Source: Paulinella micropora (Eukaryota > Cercozoa > Imbricatea > Euglyphida > Paulinellidae). Taken from it: DNA of 27,500 nt. Positions 11,162-19,998 of the stretch are shown here, one piece after another (within the stretch, counting starts at the first letter, position 1; every line of letters starts with the position of its first letter). The stretch lies in the NCBI GenBank assembly GCA_019918135.1, contig WBZZ01006270.1, positions 1 to 27,500 of the forward strand, given 5' to 3'. The position numbers and the translations under genes were made by a program. The notes below the pieces were generated by a model, which was not told the origin of the DNA, did not search any database, and worked only from the letters and a program-made list of their open reading frames with translations.

Positions 11162-11400
11162 TGTAGGCATCACGCCCCGGATAGCCGATAAAAAGTACCC
11201 TTTTCCTGGTGACAGGTGCACCAGCCTGTTTTTCAGTATTATTTGTCCGGATTGGACCTGATGCCATTTTATTCCTGGTCTGTTGCCGTTTTCCTTTTCG
11301 GCTTCACTGAGCTAATACAACGAGACATCGTTCTCATTCTTGAGGACTGTGTTTGGTTGTATTACCGACTTTTTATTGAGCTATCGTTGGGGGCATTACA
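11162..11400 (+). repeat. 3' LTR of the Gypsy-type element
   Basis: 239 bp, TGTA...TACA, matching 1588-1826; followed by CCAT, the target duplication. Confidence 0.92.
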
Positions 11401-11470
11401 CCATCTTCACCATCTTCAGCATCATTATCATCTTCATCTTCACCACCACCATCATCATCACCATCCTTAG
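11401..11470. repeat. CATCTTCACC-type microsatellite
   Basis: Continuation of the CAT/TTC repeat seen before the 5' LTR at 1530-1587; together they are the split target of the Gypsy insertion. Confidence 0.8.
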
Positions 11471-11484
11471 CCCAGCACAACAGC

Positions 11485-11556
11485 CAGTCCCAGTCCCAGT
11501 CTCTCTTCTCCCCCATTCCCCAGTCCCAGTCCCAGTCTCTCTTCTCCCCCATTCCT
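11485..11556. repeat. Two tandem copies of a 36-bp pyrimidine-rich unit
   Basis: 11485-11520 and 11521-11556 are the same apart from the last base; each contains CAGTCCCAGTCCCAGTCTCT. Confidence 0.92.
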
Positions 11557-11633
11557 GGTTCACTGCCTCTCACTATCGTTTCTGTCCTCTTCGTTGGGGC
11601 ACAAGCGTTTTGTTCATCGCCAATATCAGAAAA

Positions 11634-11771
11634 TTACACTGACAAGGAAATAAATTGATCATAGTATTCAGTAGTAAATAATAACTTTATTCCTGTTATT
11701 GCTAATTACCCTGACAAGAAATAAATTGATAATAAAATTCAGTAGTAAATAATAACTTTATTCCTATTATT
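11634..11771. repeat. Two tandem copies of a unit of about 70 bp, AT-rich
   Basis: 11634-11704 and 11705-11771 share the AAATAAATTGAT and CAGTAGTAAATAATAACTTT blocks with small indels. AATAAA occurs in each copy. Confidence 0.85.
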
Positions 11772-11834
11772 AATATTATTATTATGATGTGTTCGTGACA
11801 TTGATCTTTGTAAGTATCAGATGATAGTAACTTA

Positions 11835-11837
11835 ATT

Positions 11838-11868
<31 letters not shown>

Positions 11869-11875
11869 TTTTTTT
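11835..11875. repeat. (TTTA)n microsatellite
   Basis: About ten TTTA units. Confidence 0.9.
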
Positions 11876-12950
11876 ACGCAAGCACTGTTCTAGTAGTTGG
11901 AAAAGTCTGGGGTCAAGTTACGGGACCGTGACGTGTCCTTGCTCTCCCTTTTGCGGCTTGGCCCTCAGGAGGCCCGGGATCGCCGGTACGGTGTGGCACG
12001 AGGTACAGAGAGGCTAGGGGCACGGTAGGCCTGGAGTTGGGCGGGGCGGAAATCTGAGGAGGCACGGGAACTTCAGCGGGACTGTCTGAGAGAGCGCGGC
12101 ACAGCCTGAAGCTTGAATCATTGCCATTAGTATTAATCTCAAGCTTCGGTTCATGTCCGAGTCGGAGCTGAAAATTAGTTTTGACTTATTCCGATGGCAG
12201 TGCAGGGCAGTGCCGGAGATAGATAGTTATTAATACTGATTGTCAACCGTTGATATCATCGAGTCGTTACTGAGTCGGAGTTATCGATATTATTGTGATT
12301 ATATTGTATAATCATGATATTAATCATTATTATTATCATTGAAACATGCAATTAGGGACGTGAACTCACTTATGATCCTTAAACCTATGGGCCCCGGCTC
12401 AGGCTGGCCAGACCCATTATGACTAAATACATTATATATTATTAATAATACTACGTGACGTGACTTGAAATGTTGTCCATTGCACCTGCACCGTTTCCAG
12501 CCTCAATATAGCCGCCGCAAATCAATGATTGCACTCTAAAATCTCTTTACTAATCAGCTGGCAGCACTGCGTCACACAGTAACGTCCGAGTCACAAGTCT
12601 CAGCCGCTTTTCCGAGTAGTAGCTCGCTTTCAGCAGACTTGAGTGTTCTCAGTAGTAACATTTTTAAGAATCGTTATTTATTAACATGGGTTTACGGGGG
12701 CCCAGACCACGAGTAACCGTGCTCACCCCTTTGCCGTAAGAACGAGCTGAGTATGTGTAGTTATTTCAAGTGTTAGAGAGAAAGGGCAAGTGCCCGGGTA
12801 AGGTAAAGGGCAAGGTGAGTGTGTGGTCTCCAGTGCATGTGAGCTGTGCTCACTTCGAATGTTCATGCTCTTTTGGAGGTGGTGGGGAAATTATTGAGGC
12901 CCACTGGGAATTATTGATAGTATTAATAAACCGTCCTTAGCTAGACCCCC
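11876..12950. other. Intergenic stretch, no gene seen
   Basis: Mixed composition: GC-rich at about 11,920-12,100, then AT-rich with TTATTA tracts, then a gradual rise in GC to the island border near 12,950. I see no supported gene, RNA or long repeat. Confidence 0.55.
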
Positions 12951-12957
12951 AGGCCGA

Positions 12958-13065
12958 ATCTTTCCTGCCACCCAGGGGGGAAGGGTGCCCCCCCCAGACC
13001 AGGCAGAGGGGGAAGGAAGGGGGTGCCCCCCAGCCCTGTGCATGGGGAGGGGGGTCCTTTTTCCC
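12958..13065. repeat. GC-rich hairpin-prone block at the island edge
   Basis: G runs and C runs face each other (GGGGGGAAGGGTGCCCCCC at about 12975-12993; GGGGGTGCCCCCC near 13020). It looks like the G/C hairpins in 16.4-18.1 kb, but it lacks the CCAGCCCGC / GCGGGCTGG arms, so I do not count it as the same family. Confidence 0.4.
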
Positions 13066-13094
13066 CCAACCGTCCGCCGACCAGCGTCCCCGGG

Positions 13095-13341
13095 ATGGAA
13101 ACCGAACACGGACCGCCGGGCCGCCAGATCGAAGCCGAGCCCGTGTGGCTGCTCAAGGGCTGGTCCGTAGACCTGCCGGCGGGCGGACAAGTCATGCTGT
13201 GCCTGGAAAGGGCCCCCGGAGCGCCCCGCGGCCGACCACAGCGCCACGGCGCCCGCCACGGTGCTAGTCAGGCACCAGCGGCAGGTCCTGCAGGCCGATC
13301 GCGTGCCACTGCTCGCGGCCCCGGCCGAGCCTGACGCCTAA
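13095..13341 (+). pseudogene. C-terminal fragment of an unrecognised protein
   Basis: From ATG 13095 the frame gives a protein-like stretch (VWLLKGWSVDLPAGGQVMLC). Near 13,210-13,220 (a GGGCCCCCGG run) the coding-like reading moves by one frame and continues (ATVLVRHQRQVLQADRVPLL) to TAA 13339-13341. The upstream side runs into the G/C-hairpin block, so the 5' part is probably missing. The opposite-strand reading is less protein-like. No family recognised. It converges on the minus-strand gene ending at 13586. Confidence 0.35.
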
Positions 13342-14119
13342 GCACCGCTCCCCTGCACCAGCTGAGTCGGTAGCCTTTAATTAAAAGCAGACGGTAGGCT
13401 CGCGCTCACCGCGCTACGACTACTACTACTACTACCAGGGGTCCGTACACAGACCCCCTGACGCGGACGGAACACACCGGAGGAGAAAGAGAGCGACGGC
13501 CGCGGGGTGGCGCCGCCGTTGTTCTCGGTGTGGAGTAAGGAAGCGGCCAAAAAAACCCGGGCCCCACCTTCAATCATCTACTGGATCAGAGAGCGTTTGC
13601 AGTCTTCATGAAGGCAGGAGAAAACGAATTCGTTGTTGCAAATATTTGCCCCTGCGGAGCCAACCCGGGCCCACGTCGTCGGAACCCGCCGCCCCAGCCC
13701 CCGCCGCTCAAAGTCTCCTTCGTCGGTCTGGGTTCTTCCTCCGGGTCACTGTCCGTATCTCTCTCGTGGTCATCGCCCGCATCTTCTTTTTTCCGCCAGC
13801 GGGGGCTGCCTTCTGTCTTGCGGCCATGGTAGAACGACGGCGGCGTGGGCGGTGGCCCAGCCGCCCCGCCGGCCGGGCTATCCTGAAAGTACCGTCTAAA
13901 GATGTTCTCGGTGACTTGCGGTTCGCGGCGCAGGGGCCGGGCACGGGCCTTCCACTCACGCTGGAAGAGCTCACGGGCTGCAAGCAGGTTGACGATCCTG
14001 TGCGAGCGATCTTGCCGCTGCCAACTTTCTAATGCGTTGACCCCGCGCTTAGCCTCCTCCTCTTCCTCATCTGTGCTAGCAGGGGGAGAGGCAGTCTCCG
14101 TGGTTGTCGTGCCTGCCCG

Positions 14120-14390
14120 CCCGCCTGCCGTGTCCACCCCTCTGCTTGCTGGGCGCCCGCTGCTGCCGTGCGTGCCCCTCCGCCCGCCGAGCGCCCCGCC
14201 GTTGCCGTGTCCGCCCACCTGCTTGCTGGGCGCCCCGCTGCTGTCGTGCGTGCCCCTCCGCCCGCCGAGCGCGCCGCCGTTGCCGTGTCCTCCTCTCTGC
14301 TTGCTGAGCGCCCCGCCGTTGCCGTGTCCTCCTCTCTGCTTGCTGAGCGTCCCGCCGTTGCCGTGTCCACTCCCTCGCTTGCTAAGCGCT
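14120..14390 (-). repeat. 39-bp tandem coding repeat (13 residues)
   Basis: At least five units, degenerate toward the left. The clearest two (about 14,290-14,380) encode DTATAGRSASREE-like 13-mers on the minus strand. The period is a multiple of three, so unit number can change without loss of frame. Confidence 0.8.
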
Positions 14391-15486
14391 CTGTGTCTGC
14401 CTTCTCCGCCTTCGCTCCCCCAGTCTTACACAGTAGCTGGTGCTCGGTTTCGGCAGAGGCTTTCCACCAGGGCAGCGCCGCCCGGATCGCGAGCACTACC
14501 TCGGAGGGCTCCAGCAGACAGGCCAGCGCGACCAGCCCCCCCCCACAAGAGGTCCACGTCCAGGGGAGCGGGCGAGCCGTACCGCACCAGGCGCAGGAAC
14601 TTGTGCCTGAGCGCGTCGCCCAGCTGCCCCCACCAGAGGGAATGCTCACCACCCGCCGAGCCCAGCCACACCAAAGAGTGGATCCTTTGGCGGAGTTTCT
14701 CGCGCTGTCCGTCCTTTTCGTCTTGGTCGTCGTTAGGCACGGAGCAGGCTGTGAACAGGCCGAACAGGTAGGCTGCGAGGGCGGCGCTGCTTTGGTCCGG
14801 GCACAGGTGCAGGTCCCCGGCGCCGGACAGCGCGTCGCCCAGCCACCGCACGAATTCCCAGTCGGCCTTAAAGTCCGCGGCAGTACAGACGTGGGCATGG
14901 CAGTACGAGACTAGGTCCGTGCGGTCCGGGCGTGGGTCGGTTAAGGGGCGGGGGTAACGTAGGCTCCGGCGTGCCCGCGCCTGGTCCTGGTCAGGCTGCT
15001 CCCGCGCCTTCTCCTCCTCCTCCCGCCTGCGCTCCTCGTCCTGCTGCAGCTGCTTCAGCTGCTTGGCCACCTCGTCCCCACCTGCGCCTCCGCCTTCTTC
15101 TTAGCCTCCTCCAGTTGGTCTTTCACCAACTTCGCCAGTTCCTCGTTCACTCCCTTTTCCAGACGCTTGAGCACCCGCCCCGCCAGTCGGTCGACCGCCT
15201 CTTCCGTCGGTTCCTCGGCGTCCGGCTGGTGTGCCACCTTCTCCTCCCTTTGCGCGTCTAGCTCCGCCTGCTCCAGCTGCCGCTGCTGCTGCCACGCACT
15301 AGCCGCACCTCGCCGCCGAGGCCGGACAGCTTGCCGATCTCGCGCAGCGCGTGCTTGTGGGCCAGCGGGGTCGGGGCCCAGCGGAACTCGGCGTCCAGGA
15401 GCCCGCCGGGTGGTGGGCGCCGGTGGGCCAGCTCCGTGAGCGCGCGCGAGGCCCGCCAGCAGTCGGGAGATTGCAGTGCCAGCCGG

Positions 15487-15600
15487 TGCGCGGCGGTGGG
15501 GCGACGACGACCACGAGCACCGCTCCGGCCGGCGGAGGTGGGGCGACGACGACCACGAGCACCGCTCCGAAGGGCGGCGGTGGGACCACCAGCACTGCGG
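15487..15600 (-). repeat. 42-bp tandem coding repeat (14 residues)
   Basis: Two near-exact 42-bp units plus a diverged third. On the minus strand each encodes GAVLVVVVAPPPPA-like peptide, alternating a hydrophobic run with a proline run. Period 42 keeps the frame. Confidence 0.85.
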
Positions 15601-16422
15601 CCGCCACCACGAGCATCCGGTAGCGTCGAGTGTTTGTATGGCCTTGAGAAAGACAAACGAGGTAGGACGAGTGGTTAAGCCTGTGTATTTGCCAGAGGCT
15701 TGTGCTTGGGCACAGGATCTACTGAGACAGGTAGCTTGCCCAGTCGCTGGGTCGCCAAAGCCAATGCGCCCACACGAGTTGCAGATGAAATCGCAGCGGG
15801 AGTCCGAGGTTTCGAGCACTTGTTTGAGGAGAGAAGTAGAGCCGGCCTGCACGCTGGAACTGAGAGTCATAGGATCGAACTTGCTAGCACCGTCGACCTT
15901 GCTGGACTTGGTGCATTGGTGAGTCAGGGGGTCGATGCCCCGCGGTGCAGTGCCTTGAATTGAATCTCGGAAGTCTTCTCTTCAGCCATGTAGTATTGAA
16001 AGCCAAAGAGAGACGCGTTTCCCGCCGGGTCCAGGTCCATGCTAGCAGGGCTGTACATGCGGCTGGCGGCGCGCAGGTGCAGGGCTTCCAGCTTGTCAGG
16101 GGGGCAAGCCCAGCCAGCCGAAGCGCGGGGGCGGTGCCCTCTGTTCCCTCGTCGTCCCGAGGAAAGAAGGTGGCCACGAGGCGTTCCCGGTTTAGCTGGG
16201 CCTCCTGCTGAGCGCCGCACAGCCAAGACTCGCACGGGAGCAAGACGTCGTACCAGCCTTTGCTGAGATCACAGGTAGCAGGGGGCCGGCGTGCCAGGAT
16301 CAGGAGTAGGGCCGCCGCGGCCTGGCCGCCGCCGGTCTGCGCCTGCTGCTGGCCCAGCAGCCCCGCACGCGCCAGGCGCTCCTGCAGCCACTTTTCCTCG
16401 CGCTCCACCCAAGCCACCAGCT

Positions 16423-16459
16423 CCAGCCCGCTACCGCGGGCTGGGCAGCATGCCCCCGG
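16423..16459 (+). repeat. Double-hairpin element, short copy A
   Basis: Perfect hairpin with arms CCAGCCCGC and GCGGGCTGG around loop TACC (16423-16444), then GCAGCATGCCCCCGG, the same tail as copy C. It lies inside the polymerase reading frame. Confidence 0.75.
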
Positions 16460-16646
16460 CAGCTGGCCCCCCAAGAGAGAGCCGCAGGACCTTGCTGAGT
16501 GCGGCGAGAGCGGCCCCCACCGACCCTGGCGGCGCCGGCGCGCCGAAGCCAGTGCTGCAGGCAGCGCTTCCAGAGCTTAGAGGGCGGGGGCAGGCAGAGC
16601 GACTCCAGGACCCAGCGGAAGTCGGGGCGCCACTCCCCGGGGGGCT

Positions 16647-16723
16647 CCAGCCCGCTGGCGCCGGGGGGCATGCTGCCCCCCGAACCCCCCCTGCCTCTCT
16701 TCCAGCCCGCGTTAGCGGGCTGG
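16647..16723 (+). repeat. Double-hairpin element, copy B (77 bp)
   Basis: Starts CCAGCCCGC. Inner hairpin arms are GGGGGGCA and TGCCCCCC around TGC. A C-run and pyrimidine link follow, then the outer hairpin CCAGCCCGC / GCGGGCTGG around GTTA (16702-16723). Confidence 0.85.
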
Positions 16724-17266
16724 TAGAGCGCGGTGTGCATCAGTATTTCCTGGTTCCAGCCAGACGTGGGTGGCGGAGCCGCCCGTGACTTGGTTGATGA
16801 GTTCCGGCCCCTGCTGCGCCACGAGCAGTGTCTGCAGGGTGGTGAGGCAGTCGTTGATAGTTTTGCGGAACATTTGCGAGGGCCCGAGCAGCATGGCGGG
16901 GCGTTCCCCCGTGGGCAGGTAGGGCAGGCAGCGGTCGGGGCGCATGACGCAGACGGTGCACTTCTGCTCCGACGTGTTGGTTATCTTGTCGCCGTGCTGG
17001 AAGGTAGCGAGGCGGACTGTGACGACCCGCGCGCTGGCCTGGTAGCGGCCGCCGGGGGGGAGCGGGCGCAGGAGCTCGGCAAGGGCCCCCGCGGAGGGAT
17101 CGGGGTCCGCCACGCACAGCGCAGGGCCCCGCGACGGCCCGGCCCGGGGTCGGGGCTCCATCGTCTGCGGCTGAGTGGATGGCAAGGTAGGTCTGGGCGA
17201 CCACGCCGCGCACCGCCGCGCGCACCTCGCGGACTACGTTTTCCTGCGTCGTGAGGCCCGCCGCCG

Positions 17267-17289
17267 CCCCCCCCCCCCCCCCCCCCCCC
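17267..17289. repeat. Run of 23 C inside the polymerase coding sequence
   Basis: Uninterrupted C23; on the minus strand it encodes polyglycine between the hybrid-binding blocks of the polymerase. A length change of one base would shift the frame. Confidence 0.9.
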
Positions 17290-17540
17290 GCCGAGCCGGA
17301 CAGCGGCGTGCACTGGCTCTCCGCCGAGCGCCGCAGCAGCCTATCGCCCTGCAGAACCAGGCGGCCCACCGCGGGGAGTCCCAGGCCCGCGCAGGGGCTC
17401 TCCCCGCGCTGGGCATGCGCCGACAACAGGTAACCCTCCGCCACCACCCCAACCCCCCGCCAAACCTGCGACAGGCGCCCGGCCCTGCGCAGGGCTTGCT
17501 CGTGCAAGAGCGCGCGGGCACTGCATTCGCGCAGCCTCTC

Positions 17541-17621
17541 CCAGCCCCCGGGGGCATGCTGCCCCCGAGCCCCCCCTGCCCTCCTCCAGCCCGCGCTAGC
17601 GGGCTGGGCAGCATGCACCCC
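17541..17621 (+). repeat. Double-hairpin element, copy C (81 bp)
   Basis: Same layout as copy B: inner hairpin GGGGGCA/TGCCCCC, outer hairpin CCAGCCCGC/GCGGGCTGG around GCTA (17586-17607), tail GCAGCATGCACCCC. The minus-strand polymerase frame reads through the whole element without stop or frame change, adding QPASAGWRRAGG-type residues. Confidence 0.88.
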
Positions 17622-17996
17622 GGACCGGAGTTGGAAGGTGTCGCGGTAGCTCTTGTGCTCGACGTGGGCAAAGACTCCGCGGTCGACGGCGCACTGTCAC
17701 CAGACGGTTCCGTCGTCCTGGTTGTGGGACCAGGCGCGGTACGCGACTGGCACGTTGGCGCCCAGGGGCTGCAGCCCCACGGTGCAGGCCGTCAGGGGGT
17801 GCCTCCAGCAAACTGCGCTCGCAGTGCAGGAGCTCTTTGGTGGAGTTGGCCAGGACGCGCCCGGGTCGATGCTGTGCAATCGCCTGGGTCTGCATCCCCG
17901 CCGCGTACACCAGGCGGGGCCCCGTCACGTGCTCGTGAAACAAAGTCAACGATGATGAAAAACCCAGGTGCCGCGCCGGCGACACATCCACCCAGT

Positions 17997-18072
17997 CCAC
18001 CCCGCTAGCGCGGGGTGGAGGGAGGGCAGGGGGGGGTTCGGGGGACATGCTGCCCCCGGCGCCAGCGGGCTG
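17997..18072 (-). repeat. Double-hairpin element, copy D (76 bp, inverted)
   Basis: The outer hairpin (17997-18018) has arms CCACCCCGC and GCGGGGTGG: one pair changed on both arms compared with A-C, so pairing is kept. The inner hairpin and C/G-run link (G8, 18029-18036) are present. It sits just upstream of the VDVSPARHL block of the polymerase and coincides with a frame change. Confidence 0.85.
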
Positions 18073-19107
18073 AGCAGGCTGCCCCCAGTGGCGAGCTTGG
18101 CTAGGCTCTCGCAGCCGAGCTGGCAGGCGGCTTCTTGGACGGAGAGCCAGGCGAGCACCCCGGCCTCGCGCAGCGCCCGCCAGCAAGCGAAGTCCTCGGA
18201 GGTAGCGACGCGTGCGCAGTTGCTGATTTCGTAGGACAGACCGGGCGTGGGCGCGAGGGAGAGTCCGCAGAGGGCGGCCGTACCTGAGTGGGCAACACTA
18301 CCCGTTCGTGGTCTACGTGCAGCACGAGGGCGGCCAGGCGGCCGGGGTGAACGTGGATGAGCAGGCGGCGTTCCGTGTGGTCGAGCAGGACCCCCAGGTG
18401 TCGCAGCGCCAGGCTCCCCGCCTCCAGAACTTGCGTGCGCTGTGCGCCTCGCTTGAGGGTGCTGACGTGCCAGCGCCTCTGCGGCCTCCGGCCCCCGACC
18501 ACAAACCCAACCAAGCGCCCGAAACACTCCACCGCATAGGGCCCCGACCCGAGGACCACGGAGGCCCGGCGCGGCAGCGGCGCGCAGCGCAGCACGAGCC
18601 AGTCCTCCAGGGCACCCAGCCACTCAGGCGGCAGCTTGGGCACGACGGTAGTGAAGAGCGCCAGACGCTTGTCGTAGCCCGACTTGCTGGACTTGCTGGT
18701 TTCGCAGGGGTCCAGGAAGCCCATCTGTGATCTATCAAAGCGCTGGTCCGAGGTCATTCATTGGCCGTTAGGCACCATCTGGCATACGCGCCTGGCCAGC
18801 GAGTACTTCTTGGCCAGGTTCCCCTGGAATTGTTGCAGTACGCGCTGCAGCGGCTGCCCGTCCTCATCAGTGCCGCCCCCGCCACGCCCCACCCCCTGCT
18901 ACGGCCTGTCCCTGGGCGAGGTGAACTCTTGAAAACTCCGGCTAAGCTGGCGCGACTCAAACAAATGTGCGGGGAGCAAACCCTTTCCTTGTTCACCGCG
19001 CGCTTTAGGTTGTGGGCGTAAAGCTGAGCTAGCGTCAGCACCGCTCTGTTCTGCAGGGCCAGCGGGTCCGACAAACCCGCCTGCTGCGGGACCCCGTGGC
19101 TGCCTAG

Positions 19108-19785
19108 CACCCCAGGCATGTGTTCCAGAGCGTGCTGCTAGCCTACAGACACGGGTTGCAGGAAGCGGGCGTGGCATTTAACGACCGCGATAAGAGTTTC
19201 TGGGAAGACCAAACGCGTAACAACGGCATTCGTACCATGAATCTTCTTCATGCTGTTGGTGAAACAGCTCCCTTTGAGCAGATCCTGCCGCGCGTCCGCG
19301 CTCTGGCGCTGCCCGCCCCGGAGCCCGCGGGCGAGCCCTCTGCCGCGGATGAAACCGCGGATGAAAACGGGGAAGGCGAGGCACGGTCGGTGACCGGGGA
19401 AGGTGAGGCACTGTCGGTGGCCTCGGTTGCGGCGGGCGGGGGTATGCCGGGGGCGGCGCCACCGGCCGTGCCACCGGCCGTCGAGCCCAGCGTTGAGATT
19501 TCTCTCACCGATATCGTGCTCCAGTTGGCCAATTCACCCAAGCCCCGCGGTGCCGACCTAATCAAGCTGCTGATTCGCGCCGGCAAACTGGCAGCAGCTG
19601 CCTACCGCGCGCAGTACGGAGGACGTGACCCTCCCAAAGTACAGCGCTTGGTAGGTGGAGCCATGCGCTTCGTAAACATCTATTATGCCCGGGACCGCGA
19701 CCTGCTCACGGCTGCGTCCGCCAGGCCCTGGGGCAGAACTGACGGACGGGCTGTTGGCCTGCAACTAGCCCCACCTTGTCATTAA
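19108..19785 (+). CDS. Unrecognised protein, probably 5'-truncated
   Basis: Open from a TAG at 19105-19107 to TAA 19783-19785. The sequence before the first in-frame ATG (19237) already looks like protein (LQEAGVAFNDRDKSFWEDQT), so the true start is probably lost, and the truncation point is within about 25 bases of the segment border. Middle: Pro/Ala/Glu-rich low complexity with acidic repeats (about 19,310-19,490). The C-terminal third is compact: ISLTDIVLQLANSPKP, DLIKLLIRAGKLAAAAY, then RDPPKVQRLVGGAMRFVN. No known motif identified. AATAAA at 19872-19877 suits a eukaryotic 3' end. Confidence 0.6.
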   Translation, partial: HPRHVFQSVLLAYRHGLQEAGVAFNDRDKSFWEDQTRNNGIRTMNLLHAVGETAPFEQILPRVRALALPAPEPAGEPSAADETADENGEGEARSVTGEGEALSVASVAAGGGMPGAAPPAVPPAVEPSVEISLTDIVLQLANSPKPRGADLIKLLIRAGKLAAAAYRAQYGGRDPPKVQRLVGGAMRFVNIYYARDRDLLTAASARPWGRTDGRAVGLQLAPPCH

Positions 19786-19871
19786 ATACAGACATACCGC
19801 ACGGCCGGGCCAAGTACTACAGACGACCGACTAGCTCCGCTGCCGGGATTGTCCCCTTCTTCCCTTGCTTT

Positions 19872-19877
19872 AATAAA
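19872..19877 (+). terminator. AATAAA polyadenylation signal
   Basis: Lies 87 bases after the stop of the plus-strand frame, followed by T- and A-rich sequence. Confidence 0.6.
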
Positions 19878-19998
19878 TCCGTTTTTTTAAATAAAATAAA
19901 ATGATATAAAAAAACAGACACACACACACAAGCTATTAGCTGCGTTTTTTCTTCTTTTCAAGCCCATCTTGTTCATATTCTTTCTTCTCTTTTTTTGT

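Larger units (their letters stand above)
1588..11400 (+). mobile_element. Complete but defective Ty3/Gypsy-type LTR retrotransposon
   Basis: Two 239-bp direct repeats (1588-1826 and 11162-11400) begin TGTA and end TACA and differ at about six positions. The flanks carry a 4-bp duplication, CCAT (1584-1587 and 11401-11404). Inside, in order, are a primer site, gag-like, protease-like, RT, RNase H and integrase blocks, an extra frame and a purine tract. RT before integrase is the Ty3/Gypsy order. Several in-frame stops (for example TAG 6439-6441, TGA 7322-7324) and frame changes mean no intact polyprotein remains. A SINE has inserted into the 3' part. At 9.8 kb it is long for its class, partly because of the extra downstream frame and the SINE. 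Confidence 0.92.
13586..15616 (-). pseudogene. Large unrecognised protein with hydrophobic repeats, coiled coil and acidic repeats
   Basis: Starting at ATG 15616, directly downstream of the polymerase zinc ribbon. In order: a valine/proline hydrophobic repeat (15,487-15,600); a globular-looking part (ALREIGKLSGLGGEVRLV, about 15,310-15,365); a Gln/Glu/Lys-rich coiled coil (about 15,055-15,300 and on to 14,990); a second globular part with YCHAHVCTAADFKADWEFV and HKFLRLVRYGS (about 14,560-14,910); a 13-residue repeat tract (about 14,120-14,390); an acidic/arginine-rich tail ending at stop 13586. Protein-like sequence moves between the three minus-strand frames at least five times; identified breaks sit at G/C runs (G4 near 15,080, C9 at 14536-14544). 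It may be a decayed gene or a nearly intact one with assembly indels. The hydrophobic N terminus suggests membrane anchoring (inference). Confidence 0.5.
15628..19084 (-). pseudogene. Divergent RNA polymerase second-largest subunit, C-terminal two thirds
   Basis: Blocks match RPB2/RPA2-type subunits in order. LALQNRAVLTLAQLYAHNL (about 19,000-19,060) corresponds to the end of the lobe. MGFLDPCETS (18,724 down) corresponds to the 'GLVCPAETPEG' block. VLLDHTERRLLIHVHPGRL is followed by VDVSPARHLGFSSSLTLFHE (17,985 down), the EIHP...PFPDHNQSPRN block. SHNQDDG (about 17,710-17,730) corresponds to GYNQEDS. GDKITNTSEQKC (16,958-16,993) corresponds to GDKFxxRHGQKG, with both lysines kept. A CxxC...Cx4C zinc ribbon lies at 15,712-15,783. 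Interrupted by TGA 18758-18760 and 17697-17699, TAG 18899-18901, several frame shifts and four hairpin elements. A region of about 190 residues between the GDK block and the zinc ribbon has no counterpart I know. The true C terminus is unclear because the frame stays open past 15,628. Confidence 0.78.

Noticed and set aside
1588..11400. Envelope gene making the Gypsy element an endogenous retrovirus
   Set aside because: The extra 3' frame has no signal peptide, membrane segment or glycoprotein pattern.
13902..14914. Long plus-strand frames rich in Pro, Ala, Arg, Ser and Cys
   Set aside because: They lie opposite the minus-strand repeat-containing gene; high GC removes stops from all frames, and the minus-strand reading has the natural residue mix.
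13400..18100. CRISPR-like array from the repeated GC-rich units
   Set aside because: Units differ in spacing and orientation, there are no uniform spacers, and the context is eukaryotic.
16733..18730. Plus-strand frames across the polymerase region
   Set aside because: Shadows of the minus-strand polymerase, whose conserved blocks decide the strand.
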